This document shows, piece by piece, positions 1-6,545 of a DNA stretch of 10,944 bases. This stretch comes from Desulfobacterales bacterium (GTDB taxonomy: Bacteria; Desulfobacterota; Desulfobacteria; Desulfobacterales; Desulfosalsimonadaceae): assembly GCA_018224315.1 (NCBI GenBank), contig JAGTVF010000139.1:1-10944 (forward strand), written 5' to 3'. The first letter of the stretch is position 1; every line of letters begins with the position of its first letter. The notes beneath the pieces are model-generated. The model was given only the letters and a program-made list of their open reading frames with translations. It made no database searches and had not been told where the DNA came from. Made by a program: the position numbers and the translations under genes.

Positions 1-1
1 C

Positions 2-601
2 CGGGTGCGCCGATCCATGCCCGGGCTTATGGCCGAAGCCGGCCAGGCTTTTGGCCTTCTGGTGCCCGGGGTGATGCCGTATGCCATATCCGTGTTCCGG
101 GGTGACAGCTGGCAGGCGTTGTTTTCCAATCCGGCCTGCGCCCTGCGGGCAGCGGTGTTTATCCGGGCTTACATCCGGGCCTTTGGCGGCCCTCCGGGAT
201 TTGACACCCGCATGGCCATCGGCATCGGGGAGGTGGATTACGTGCCTGAACAACAGGTGACAGCCGGAGACGGCACGGCTTTCCGGCGTTCGGGGAGGAT
301 GCTGGAAAAAATGGGTTCGCCCCGGGCCGGGGATCTTCGCTACGCCTTTGACAATGAACCGTTTGAAGCCGTCATTGATGCCCTGGTGCGCACCACCGGC
401 GCCCTGATGCAAACCTGGCGGCCGCTCCAGGCCCGGGCGGTGATGGGGCGGCTGGAGGGGTTAAAGATTGCTGAAATTGCCGCCCGTTGGCCCGCGCCGA
501 TCACAGTCCAGGCCGTGTCCCGGCACCTGAAAAAAGCCCGCTGGCATGCCATCTGCCATGCTTTGGCGGTGTTTGAGCAAACCCATAAAAAAATCATATA
601 A
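2..601 (+). CDS. SatD-like protein with C-terminal HTH-like tail (5' end outside window)
   Basis: The reading frame is open to the left edge, so the N-terminus is probably missing; the GTG at 5-7 is only the first possible start in view. From that GTG 198 residues are visible. A GDSWQALF motif (about residues 33-40), an AIGIGEVDY segment (about 71-79) and an AGDGTAF segment (about 87-93) resemble the GDEFQ / GIGIGE / GxDGxAyy pattern of SatD-family proteins, which have a nucleotidyl-cyclase-like fold and no well-defined biochemical role. Proteins of this kind usually have about 60 residues before the GDxxQ motif, another sign of truncation here. The last about 50 residues (GLKIAEIAARW...QAVSRHLKKAR) look like a helix-turn-helix, suggesting DNA binding or coupling to a regulator. 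The gene converges on the kinase gene; its TAA (599-601) lies in the terminator stem. The name rests on motif resemblance only, and I do not infer a reaction. Confidence 0.6.
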   Translation, partial: RVRRSMPGLMAEAGQAFGLLVPGVMPYAISVFRGDSWQALFSNPACALRAAVFIRAYIRAFGGPPGFDTRMAIGIGEVDYVPEQQVTAGDGTAFRRSGRMLEKMGSPRAGDLRYAFDNEPFEAVIDALVRTTGALMQTWRPLQARAVMGRLEGLKIAEIAARWPAPITVQAVSRHLKKARWHAICHALAVFEQTHKKII

Positions 602-645
602 GGTTTATTTTTTATTTTAAGCCTTATAAGGTTTATTTTCTTTTT
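580..645. terminator. Probable bidirectional terminator between convergent genes
   Basis: An inverted repeat pairs 597-607 with 618-628 (11 bp, one G-U pair) around a 10-nt T-rich loop. On the minus strand it is followed after three bases by a run of seven T (complement of 587-593). On the plus strand it is followed by a T-rich stretch up to about 645. The stop codon of the left gene lies in the stem, and the kinase stop (633-635) lies just beyond it. A 15-bp direct repeat (TATAAGGTTTATTTT at 597-611 and 625-639) overlaps the structure, and each copy contains one gene's stop codon. Position and T-runs support termination for both converging transcripts; the stem is AT-rich and so only moderately stable. 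Confidence 0.5.
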
Positions 646-2444
646 CGGCTCACTGGGGTCATGACAACGCGGAATCCCAGGTAGTTGCCCTTGAAATCCG
701 CATTCACGCTGGCCCGGTACGCGCAGCGAAGTTCGGTCGGAAAATTGCACCAGCTGCCGCCCCGGATCACTTTTCGGGAGCCTTCCCCGGAATAAATGGG
801 GTTTTTGTAGCTGTGACGCCTGTAGGCCTCTTCATGGTAAGCATCCTCACACCACTCATAGACGTTTCCGGCCATGTCATGCAAATCCAGGCCATTGGGC
901 TCCAGCCCGCCAACCGGATGCGTGCTCATACCGCTGTTGGCCGAATACCAGGCGATTTTGTCCAAAGGCTTGTTCCCGGGGAATTTTTCCTGGCCTCCGC
1001 CGCTTCTGCAGGCGTATTCCCATTCCGCCTCTGTGGGCAGACGGAAATGATATCGCCCCTTGTTCATGGCGGTTAATTTCTGGATAAAATCCCGGGCATC
1101 ATACCAGGAAACCTGTTCCACGGGGTAAAGGCCGCTGCGTTTAAACCAGGCCGGATTTTTGCCCCGCACCTTTTGCCAGAGGGTACTGGATGCCACTTTT
1201 TTCCACTGTTCCTGGGTTACCGTGTATTTGGCCAGCCAGAATCCGTCGATAAAAACCTCGTGTACCGGCATTTCATCGCGGTTGCCCTTTCCGTCCCAGG
1301 TTCCGCAGCCCATCTGAAAGACTCCGGTGGGAACCCATGTGAAAACCATGCCGATGGTGGGCTCCACCCAGTTGTCCCCTGGCTGGTGCGGGCCGGACGC
1401 AGCAGGAAGGACGCGGGCCTTGTCTTTGGCGGCCTGCCGTTCTGACCCGGTTTTTTCCCGGGACCAGGGCTCGGGTGCCGGGGCGGCAGAAGAAAGTTGC
1501 TTTGCAATATCTGTCACGGCGGGTCCGGGCGTTTCAGTGTCACCAATTCGGCCGGCGCCGCCTGTGCCGGTTTCCACAAAAGAAGCACTGCCCCGAAGGT
1601 AACCAAGGATGGCTTCAAAATCCCGGGGACGGTCCTGGGGGCGGAAATTCAGGCACTGGCTGATTAAAATCTGGATACCAAACGGCAGGTCCGAACGGGT
1701 GAATTCCAGGTCATGTTCCCTGATCCGCCGAAGCCTTTCACTAAAGGTTTCCCGCTCATAGGGAAGCGCACCGGCCCAAATGAAATAGCTGACAAAACCG
1801 TAGGAAAACACCAGGCTGGAGATGCCTGCCTGGCTGCTGTGGGTCAAAAGTTCCGGGGCGGACCAGTTGGGGGTGAACTGGGCGCTGGAGGAAACAGAGG
1901 TGCTGCTGATGCGCTCCAGCCCCCCGAGATCCCCTATAATTAATCGGTTGTGCTGGTTGATCAGCAGGTTTGAGGGTTTGAGATCCTTGACGATAAATGA
2001 TTCACTGGTTCTGTCGGAAAGCCGGTTTAAGATTTCAGCCAGCTCCAGCATGAGCTTTTCCGCTTCTTCCGGGGGCAGGGGGAAATGGTCCAGCACACGG
2101 TCAAGCAGGTTATACGGGCAGAATTCCATCAAGATCACCAGGTGTGCCCTGGCCTCCTGTTTGGACACCTGTTTGTCCACCAGATGAAAATCATAGATCT
2201 CAATGACGCCCTCGCCCTTGATCTTGTCGTAATATTCCTGGATGGCATAAAAATCATGGGAAATCTTGGAGTCCAGGTCCCCTGGGGTTCGGTGGGACAG
2301 GGATCGTTCCACCATGATGGGCACCACCTTGACCGCCCGCTCCTTGAGATTGTCCTTTACATGGTAGACTACCCCGTAAACGCCGGATCCGATTTTCCGG
2401 ACGACCTCGTAGGTGGGAAGGCATTTTTTAATGATGTCCTTCAA
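633..2444 (-). CDS. Ser/Thr protein kinase fused to FGE-sulfatase (SUMF1-type) domain
   Basis: This 603-residue protein has two domains. Residues about 11-285 form a Hanks-type kinase: glycine loop GSGVYGVV (19-26), ATP-anchoring Lys39, catalytic loop VKDLKPSN (152-159) with Asp154 and Asn159, DLG (172-174) in place of DFG, and APE (196-198). The usual HRD is VKD, so this is a non-RD kinase, but the key catalytic residues are present. Residues about 290-360 are a Pro/Ala/Gly-rich linker. Residues about 364-597 are an FGE-sulfatase domain (GMVFTWVPTGVFQMG, RLPTEAEWEYA, AGNVYEW, RGGSW, GFRVV). True formylglycine-generating enzymes have two catalytic cysteines five residues apart after GGSY/W. 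Here Cys566 could match the first and the second is absent, so oxidase activity is doubtful. No membrane segment is seen, so it is probably cytosolic. The start is TTG (2442-2444), preceded by GAGG seven bases upstream; the next in-frame Met (residue 44) lies after the glycine loop and Lys39. It follows the PP2C gene by 2 bp, implying one transcript and shared targets. Confidence 0.93.
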   Translation of the reverse strand: MKDIIKKCLPTYEVVRKIGSGVYGVVYHVKDNLKERAVKVVPIMVERSLSHRTPGDLDSKISHDFYAIQEYYDKIKGEGVIEIYDFHLVDKQVSKQEARAHLVILMEFCPYNLLDRVLDHFPLPPEEAEKLMLELAEILNRLSDRTSESFIVKDLKPSNLLINQHNRLIIGDLGGLERISSTSVSSSAQFTPNWSAPELLTHSSQAGISSLVFSYGFVSYFIWAGALPYERETFSERLRRIREHDLEFTRSDLPFGIQILISQCLNFRPQDRPRDFEAILGYLRGSASFVETGTGGAGRIGDTETPGPAVTDIAKQLSSAAPAPEPWSREKTGSERQAAKDKARVLPAASGPHQPGDNWVEPTIGMVFTWVPTGVFQMGCGTWDGKGNRDEMPVHEVFIDGFWLAKYTVTQEQWKKVASSTLWQKVRGKNPAWFKRSGLYPVEQVSWYDARDFIQKLTAMNKGRYHFRLPTEAEWEYACRSGGGQEKFPGNKPLDKIAWYSANSGMSTHPVGGLEPNGLDLHDMAGNVYEWCEDAYHEEAYRRHSYKNPIYSGEGSRKVIRGGSWCNFPTELRCAYRASVNADFKGNYLGFRVVMTPVSRKRK

Positions 2445-2456
2445 TTTTATTCCTCG
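2445..2456 (-). promoter_or_regulatory. Ribosome binding site for kinase TTG start, inside PP2C 3' end
   Basis: On the minus strand GAGGAATAAAA precedes TTG at 2442-2444. GAGG is part of the last PP2C codons and TAA (2447-2449) is its stop, leaving seven bases between GAGG and TTG. This supports the non-ATG start and suggests translational coupling between the two genes. Confidence 0.6.
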
Positions 2457-3199
2457 ATCCGGGCAATAATGAAGCTGGTATTGTCGGTCAGTCCTTTCTT
2501 CCTGGCGGCGTTTGCCAGCCTGGCCCCGTTTTTTACCGGTTCGGGGCCAAGTAGCTGATGGATTTGGGAATCCGGAAAAATATCCGTGAGTCCGTCAGAG
2601 CAGATCAGGTAGGTGGCTGAACCGTTGACGGCATGCTGGTCGGTATGAATTTTGCGCTGGGGCCAAACCTGGGAAAATACCGGCCCGATCCCGAATTCGA
2701 TTAAATGTTTGTATGGATGGGTGGCGGCTTTTTCCGCATTGACCATTTTCTGGTCCACCAGGTCCTGGACCAGGGAATGATCATGAGAGATGTATTCGAT
2801 AAAATCCGAATGCAAGCGGTAAACCCGGCTGTCTCCGGCGTTAAAGACAATGGCTGTTATTCCGTCGCAAAGCAGCCCGGCAATAGTGGTACCGCAGTGC
2901 AGTGGCAGATCTTTTTCAGCCCGGGCCTGAATGGTGGTTAAAGCATCGCAAATTGCCTGTTGGGAGATGCCATTGGTCCATCTGTGGCTTTCAATCTGTC
3001 TGCAGGTAAACTGGCTGGCTTCCGCCCCGCCCTGATGTCCCCCCATGCCGTCGCAGACGGCAAGCAGCAAAGTGTCCGTGAAAAAGCTGTTTCTGCGGCT
3101 TAAAAGATCGGCCTGAAACAAACTTTGTCCGTCGACAAGACAGTCCTCCTGCCGGTGGCGGGGTCCGATCATCATGGCTGAAAATATCTGGCATTGCAT
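2447..3199 (-). CDS. PP2C-family protein Ser/Thr phosphatase
   Basis: A 250-residue single-domain metal-dependent phosphatase of the PrpC/Stp type. The metal-site motifs are all visible in order: RHRQED (14-19), DGMGGH (50-55), CGTT (102-105), GDSR (122-125), SHDHS (138-142), CSDGLTD (200-206) and DN (239-240). These coordinate the two Mn/Mg ions that remove phosphate from Ser/Thr residues. No signal peptide or membrane segment is seen. The chosen ATG (3197-3199) has no strong ribosome site. The tandem Met at residues 9-10, just before the conserved IGPRHRQED, is an alternative start and also lacks a clear site. It lies directly upstream of the kinase gene (2-bp gap), and its last codons carry the kinase ribosome site. 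It therefore most likely reverses the kinase's phosphorylations, as in other bacterial kinase/PP2C pairs. Confidence 0.93.
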   Translation of the reverse strand: MQCQIFSAMMIGPRHRQEDCLVDGQSLFQADLLSRRNSFFTDTLLLAVCDGMGGHQGGAEASQFTCRQIESHRWTNGISQQAICDALTTIQARAEKDLPLHCGTTIAGLLCDGITAIVFNAGDSRVYRLHSDFIEYISHDHSLVQDLVDQKMVNAEKAATHPYKHLIEFGIGPVFSQVWPQRKIHTDQHAVNGSATYLICSDGLTDIFPDSQIHQLLGPEPVKNGARLANAARKKGLTDNTSFIIARIEE

Positions 3200-3315
3200 A
3201 AAATTGGCCGCAAAAGTGTGGTTTCAGATCATGGATATCATGGCAAAACCGATTGGAATTTGCAAGACTGTTTTTCTTCGGGGTTGCAGCAGGCAAGGTG
3301 TTTTGCACAGGTTGG

Positions 3316-3747
3316 CTACCGGAGCATGCCTGTCTGGCGGAGCCGGTAAATATAAATGCACACAGCGATCAGGATACCGTAGCCCAGGACATAGCCGCCG
3401 ATCATATCCGTTGTGGTGCCTGAAAAGCCAGGGGCTGGATTCGCCCCCAGCACTGCTGGCAGTGTCAGCCGGGCGATGAGCAAACCCGTAAAAATCGGAA
3501 AAGCGATGCGCCGCATCAAAAAAAGACTGACAGCCCCGGCAATGTTGGCCGCGGGCAAAACCCCCCACAAGGAAGCCTGCAGAAGCGTTTTCATGCTGTT
3601 GACTTCCTCCGGGCCGGCCCCGCCCCGGTGAAGAAGAATCAGGACCATGGCCACGGTCATCAGCCCGGATACACCGAATCCCAGATAAAAAACCGAGATC
3701 AGCCATACCCAGATGGAACGTCGGGTTTTGCGGTGTGCCGGGCTCAT
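3316..3747 (-). CDS. Four-helix integral membrane protein, function unknown
   Basis: 143 residues. I do not recognise a family. A basic N-terminus (HRKTRR, 5-10) is followed by four hydrophobic segments at about 11-39, 53-77, 80-101 and 114-135, and the protein ends in a short tail with Arg residues. By the positive-inside rule both ends are probably cytoplasmic. No catalytic motif is seen. The ATG (3745-3747) has an AAGG seven bases upstream. The gene reads in the same direction as the phosphatase and kinase genes, 116 bp upstream of the phosphatase. I see no convincing promoter or terminator in that gap, so it may head the same transcript and be a membrane partner or target of the signalling pair; this is inference from position only. 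It is separated from the upstream permease by a long inverted repeat. Confidence 0.75.
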   Translation of the reverse strand: MSPAHRKTRRSIWVWLISVFYLGFGVSGLMTVAMVLILLHRGGAGPEEVNSMKTLLQASLWGVLPAANIAGAVSLFLMRRIAFPIFTGLLIARLTLPAVLGANPAPGFSGTTTDMIGGYVLGYGILIAVCIYIYRLRQTGMLR

Positions 3748-3793
3748 TTCATGACCTTATAAAACAGAGGGGGTCAGGGGCCTGCGCCAGATT

Positions 3794-3844
3794 GGCAGGG
3801 CACTCAAAAAATTAAGTTGTAACGAGTTTTTTGGGTGCCCTGCC
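3794..3844. repeat. Long inverted repeat (18-bp arms) downstream of permease gene
   Basis: The arms at 3794-3811 and 3827-3844 match at 17 of 18 positions; the single mismatch is a G-U pair in one of the two transcripts. The loop is 15 nt (3812-3826). The outer part of each arm is GC-rich (GGCAGGGCAC) and the inner part is A6/T6. It starts about 31 bp after the permease stop codon, so it probably ends or protects the 3' end of the CBS-permease transcript. Because the T-run is inside the stem rather than after it, this is not a textbook intrinsic terminator. Confidence 0.6.
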
Positions 3845-3874
3845 GGTTAATGGCATTCATCGGACAACTTGCGG

Positions 3875-5509
3875 TTAATGGGCCGCGCCTTCGGCGGCCT
3901 TGGACAGGTCGGCCGCACCGCTTTCAAATACCTGTCTGGCTGTTTCCAGAACTTCGGGCGGAAATCCCACGACCTTAAACATCACCCCAAAGGCCAGCAC
4001 CCAGACCACCACCAGGGAAATCACCCACAGAATAAAACCGTACTTGATAAAGTCAATCGGAGCGATGGCCCGCTCGCCGGTATCCGGGTAGGTGCCCAGT
4101 CCGTAGACAATGGCGTTGTTGGGGGTGCCCACAATGAGAAAATGGGCAAAAGAGGTGGCAAATGCCACGGCCATGCCGGATGCCCAGGGCTCGCCGGCAA
4201 CCCCGGACATAATGCCCATGGGGATGACAATGGGGCCGAGAAGGGCCGTGGTACCGGCATCAGACATGAAGTTGGTCATCAGCCCGGAAAAAGCGGAAAG
4301 CCCCACCCACAGGCCAAATCCCTGGCTCATGCCCGCATAGCTCAAAATGCCCATCACGCTCTGGGCCAGCCACAGGGCCGCACCGGACTCTTTGAGCAAG
4401 GCGCCCAGGGTCAGGGCCCCGCAGTACATAAACCAGGCGTCCCAGGAAATGCCGCCCAAAATCTTGTTCCATGCCGTGGTCCGGAAAATCACGGGAATGA
4501 TCAGTGCCAGCAGGGCCGGGCCGCCAAGGCCCATGCCGGCGAAAATCCAGAGCCCCAGAATGAGGATGAGCATGGCAAAGGTCACATATTCCGCGTATTT
4601 CATTTTGCCCATTTTCCGGGTTTCTTCCTTCAAGGCCGCAAGGCCCGGGGTCAGGTCCTTGTGCTTGATTTTTCCGGAAAACAAAACAATCATGTACACG
4701 GCCACGATCAGGCCGAGGATCGGCACCATGGGAAATCCATAGGTCATCCAGGTGAAAAAGTCCATGGGCACGTCATAGCCCTGCCAGAAACCCATCATGA
4801 TCACGTTTCGGCCGCCGGCCGCCGGAGATCCCACGCCGCCGACATTTAAGGAAAAACCCAGGGCAAAAAGCAGAAATTTGGCAAGGTTGGGATCATGCTC
4901 GATTCTGCCCCCGGTGCTTTTCTCAGAGACCACCCCGAAATAAACCGCCATCATCACCGGGGTCATGAATGCACACATGGCATGGGCGGAGATAAAAGAG
5001 CCGATAACGGCCATGCTGATGCACAAAACAAAAATCGGGGTGTAAAACCCCTTTGTCCATCCAAGAATCCATGTGGCCAAACGCTTGTGCAGGCCCACAT
5101 CCACCACGGCCACCCCCATGGCCAGCACGCCCAGCAGAAACAGGGGGGCGTCGCCGGCAAAGGTTTTGCCGATCATGTTTTTGGGGAGCAGTTCGAGAAA
5201 ATAGGCCAGAAGCGGCATGAGAATGCCGGTCAGGCCGATGGGAATGGCTTCTGTGGCAAAAAAGATAATGGCCATGGGGATGATGCCCAGCACGGTCATG
5301 GCCTTGTCTGCGGCCTGGTCCAGGTCTTCGGCAATGCCCCAGTCAATCATTTTATTGGCAACGCCGTGCTGCTCCACCACATCCACAAGGCTTTGGGGAG
5401 TGGGCAGAACAAAGCCGACAACAACAAAAAATGCAATACCGACAATCAGCCAAAGGGTCTTGTTGGCCAGAATCCCGCCCTGGCCGCCGGTGTCTATTTC
5501 ATGGCTCAT
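3875..5509 (-). CDS. DASS/SLC13-family anion permease
   Basis: A 544-residue polytopic inner-membrane protein with roughly a dozen hydrophobic segments. Members of the divalent anion:Na+ symporter family import dicarboxylates, citrate or sulfate. Family landmarks are the GVGSPAAGGRN loop (225-235), the NFMSDAGTTALLGP hairpin (413-426) and the C-terminal VGTPNNAIVYG (460-470), which matches the TPPNAI signature. The two SNT motifs that bind sodium in characterised members appear altered: the first aligns with SAH (174-176), the second with SDA (416-418). Coupling ion and substrate are therefore uncertain. Sulfate is one possibility, since this family is among the candidate sulfate importers of sulfate-reducing bacteria; C4-dicarboxylate is another. 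The ATG (5507-5509) has GAGGAG nine bases upstream. It lies 40 bp after the CBS-protein gene and is clearly in the same operon. A long antisense open frame across the gene is a codon-bias shadow. Confidence 0.9.
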   Translation of the reverse strand: MSHEIDTGGQGGILANKTLWLIVGIAFFVVVGFVLPTPQSLVDVVEQHGVANKMIDWGIAEDLDQAADKAMTVLGIIPMAIIFFATEAIPIGLTGILMPLLAYFLELLPKNMIGKTFAGDAPLFLLGVLAMGVAVVDVGLHKRLATWILGWTKGFYTPIFVLCISMAVIGSFISAHAMCAFMTPVMMAVYFGVVSEKSTGGRIEHDPNLAKFLLFALGFSLNVGGVGSPAAGGRNVIMMGFWQGYDVPMDFFTWMTYGFPMVPILGLIVAVYMIVLFSGKIKHKDLTPGLAALKEETRKMGKMKYAEYVTFAMLILILGLWIFAGMGLGGPALLALIIPVIFRTTAWNKILGGISWDAWFMYCGALTLGALLKESGAALWLAQSVMGILSYAGMSQGFGLWVGLSAFSGLMTNFMSDAGTTALLGPIVIPMGIMSGVAGEPWASGMAVAFATSFAHFLIVGTPNNAIVYGLGTYPDTGERAIAPIDFIKYGFILWVISLVVVWVLAFGVMFKVVGFPPEVLETARQVFESGAADLSKAAEGAAH

Positions 5510-5549
5510 ATGTGCAATCTCCTCGGGTTGTAAACGGTTTGAACTCAGA

Positions 5550-6119
5550 TTACAGGTTGCATTCCTTCATTGCGTCCACGACCTGCTTAAATACGTCGGT
5601 CAATCGCAGAATGCCAACAATGTTATCCCGGTTGTCGGTGACCAGCAGAGATTGGTGCTGACCCATGACCAGCTGGTTAATGGCCACATCCAGCGAGTCG
5701 GCGTCCTTGACGAACTCGCCTTCCTCGGGTACGTGCATACAGTTTTTTACATGCATTGCCGAGGCTTTTTTGCAGATATCCCCCAGGGGCTTGTCCCAGA
5801 GGGAGAATTGTTTGACCATGGACCGCAGAAACTCCTGGCTGAACCCGCTGGCCATCATCCGCCCGTCATCCCGGCTGGCGGCCTGTTTGTATTTTGGCTC
5901 CAGGCTGCGCAGGATGTCGATCTGGCTGAGTTTTCCCACGACCCTTTTTTGTTTGTCATAGACCAGAATGGCCCTGTGGGGATATTGGGAGCCCGGGCGC
6001 TTGTATTGCTCCTGTGCTTTTTCCAGCGCCATGACCGCATCAAACAGGCTGGCGTTTTGGTCGATGGTGGCGTATTCGTCAAGCGGCACCATCATGTCGT
6101 GGACAGTAATTTTTTTCAT
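5550..6119 (-). CDS. Tandem CBS-domain regulatory protein
   Basis: 189 residues with two CBS motifs, one at about 4-75 (VHDMMVPLDEYATI ... VVGKLSQIDIL) and one at about 125-186 (VKNCMHVPEEGEFV ... IVGILRLTDVF). Between them is a charged linker (about 76-124) with no recognisable domain. Paired CBS motifs form a Bateman module that usually binds AMP, ATP or related nucleotides and tunes a partner enzyme or channel. No membrane segment or DNA-binding domain is seen, so it is a stand-alone cytosolic sensor. The ATG (6117-6119) has AGAGGAG seven bases upstream. It is the first gene of the operon with the DASS permease (40-bp gap), which makes the permease its likeliest partner; this is inference from operon structure. 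Confidence 0.9.
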   Translation of the reverse strand: MKKITVHDMMVPLDEYATIDQNASLFDAVMALEKAQEQYKRPGSQYPHRAILVYDKQKRVVGKLSQIDILRSLEPKYKQAASRDDGRMMASGFSQEFLRSMVKQFSLWDKPLGDICKKASAMHVKNCMHVPEEGEFVKDADSLDVAINQLVMGQHQSLLVTDNRDNIVGILRLTDVFKQVVDAMKECNL

Positions 6120-6430
6120 GGCAGCACTCCTCTTGTTTTTCCGGCCCTGTCACCGGGTTTTGGCCATATCCTTCTGAATTTTTATGAAATTGATTAAAGT
6201 TTGGTTCAGCCTTTTGGCCATTGGCGGCTCTCTTTTCATTCCGGGCAAAATCCCATGGATTGAAGATTGTGGACTTACTAAATTTTCTTTTTTGTGTCCA
6301 GTTTTTTGTTTCAAGTTGTTTATGTTTCAAAATGTTTCGAAAAGCGTGTCTGCTGGATTTTTCCAGGGACCGGGAAGTATGGAAAAAATGGTCAAAACCA
6401 CAAATAGCAAAATGTTTGAGCCCAAATTAT
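6120..6430 (-). other. Long AT-rich leader of the CBS-permease transcript (about 305 nt)
   Basis: This stretch lies between the predicted minus-strand transcription start (about 6424) and the CBS start codon. It is clearly richer in A and T than its neighbours. Open frames crossing it on either strand lack ribosome sites and look non-coding. I recognise no known riboswitch class or T-box. The only small hairpin I see is CTGGA-TTTT-TCCAG at 6353-6366. The length is more than translation needs, so a regulatory leader is possible but not shown. Confidence 0.35.
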
Positions 6431-6460
6431 ATTATAATCTTTTTGGCCGGTTGCAGGCAA
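6431..6460 (-). promoter_or_regulatory. Predicted sigma70 promoter for CBS-permease operon
   Basis: On the minus strand TTGCCT (complement of 6455-6460) is followed after 18 bp by a perfect TATAAT (complement of 6431-6436). Transcription would start near 6424, about 305 nt before the CBS ATG. The -35 box overlaps that of the opposite promoter by 2 bp. Confidence 0.5.
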
Positions 6461-6461
6461 C
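6450..6461. promoter_or_regulatory. Palindrome over both -35 boxes (possible operator)
   Basis: GTTGC-AG-GCAAC is a perfect 5-bp inverted repeat with a 2-bp centre, covering the -35 boxes of both divergent promoters. A dimeric regulator bound here could block or switch both directions. The symmetry partly follows from two facing -35 boxes, so an operator role is only a possibility. Confidence 0.35.
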
Positions 6462-6479
6462 GCTGAAATTTTGTATACT
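6451..6479 (+). promoter_or_regulatory. Predicted sigma70 promoter for MBL-fold hydrolase gene
   Basis: TTGCAG (6451-6456) and TATACT (6474-6479) are separated by the optimal 17 bp. Transcription would start near 6486, giving a leader of about 60 nt that contains a T-rich tract before the ribosome site AGGAG (6536-6540). Confidence 0.55.
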
Positions 6480-6545
6480 CGGCCTTAATTTTTCTGTTTG
6501 TTTTTGTTGGATTTTATCATTTTTTTGTTTTTGACAGGAGAACCA

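Noticed and set aside
650..770. C-terminal FGE-type segment of the kinase fusion as a diversity-generating-retroelement target
   Set aside because: The RGGSW...GFRVV region is where such elements vary their targets, but I see no reverse transcriptase, no template repeat and no near-copy of this segment in the window.
3282..3297. GTTGCAGCAGGCAAG, similar to the palindrome at 6450-6461
   Set aside because: The half-sites are spaced differently (5 bp against 2 bp) and no promoter is evident there, so the likeness is probably chance.
3869..4849. 326-residue open frame on the plus strand
   Set aside because: It is antisense to the permease, rich in His/Gly/Gln as expected from the complement of a membrane-protein gene, and has no ribosome site.
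4895..6197. Long plus-strand open frames opposite the permease and CBS genes
   Set aside because: They run antisense to well-supported genes and show no protein-family features.
6079..6330. 83-residue minus-strand open frame overlapping the CBS start
   Set aside because: It has no ribosome site, overlaps the CBS start in another frame, and its composition is non-coding in style.
6184..6534. 116-residue plus-strand open frame in the divergent promoter region
   Set aside because: It has no ribosome site, Phe/Cys/Lys-rich low-complexity composition from AT-rich DNA, and it spans both predicted promoters.
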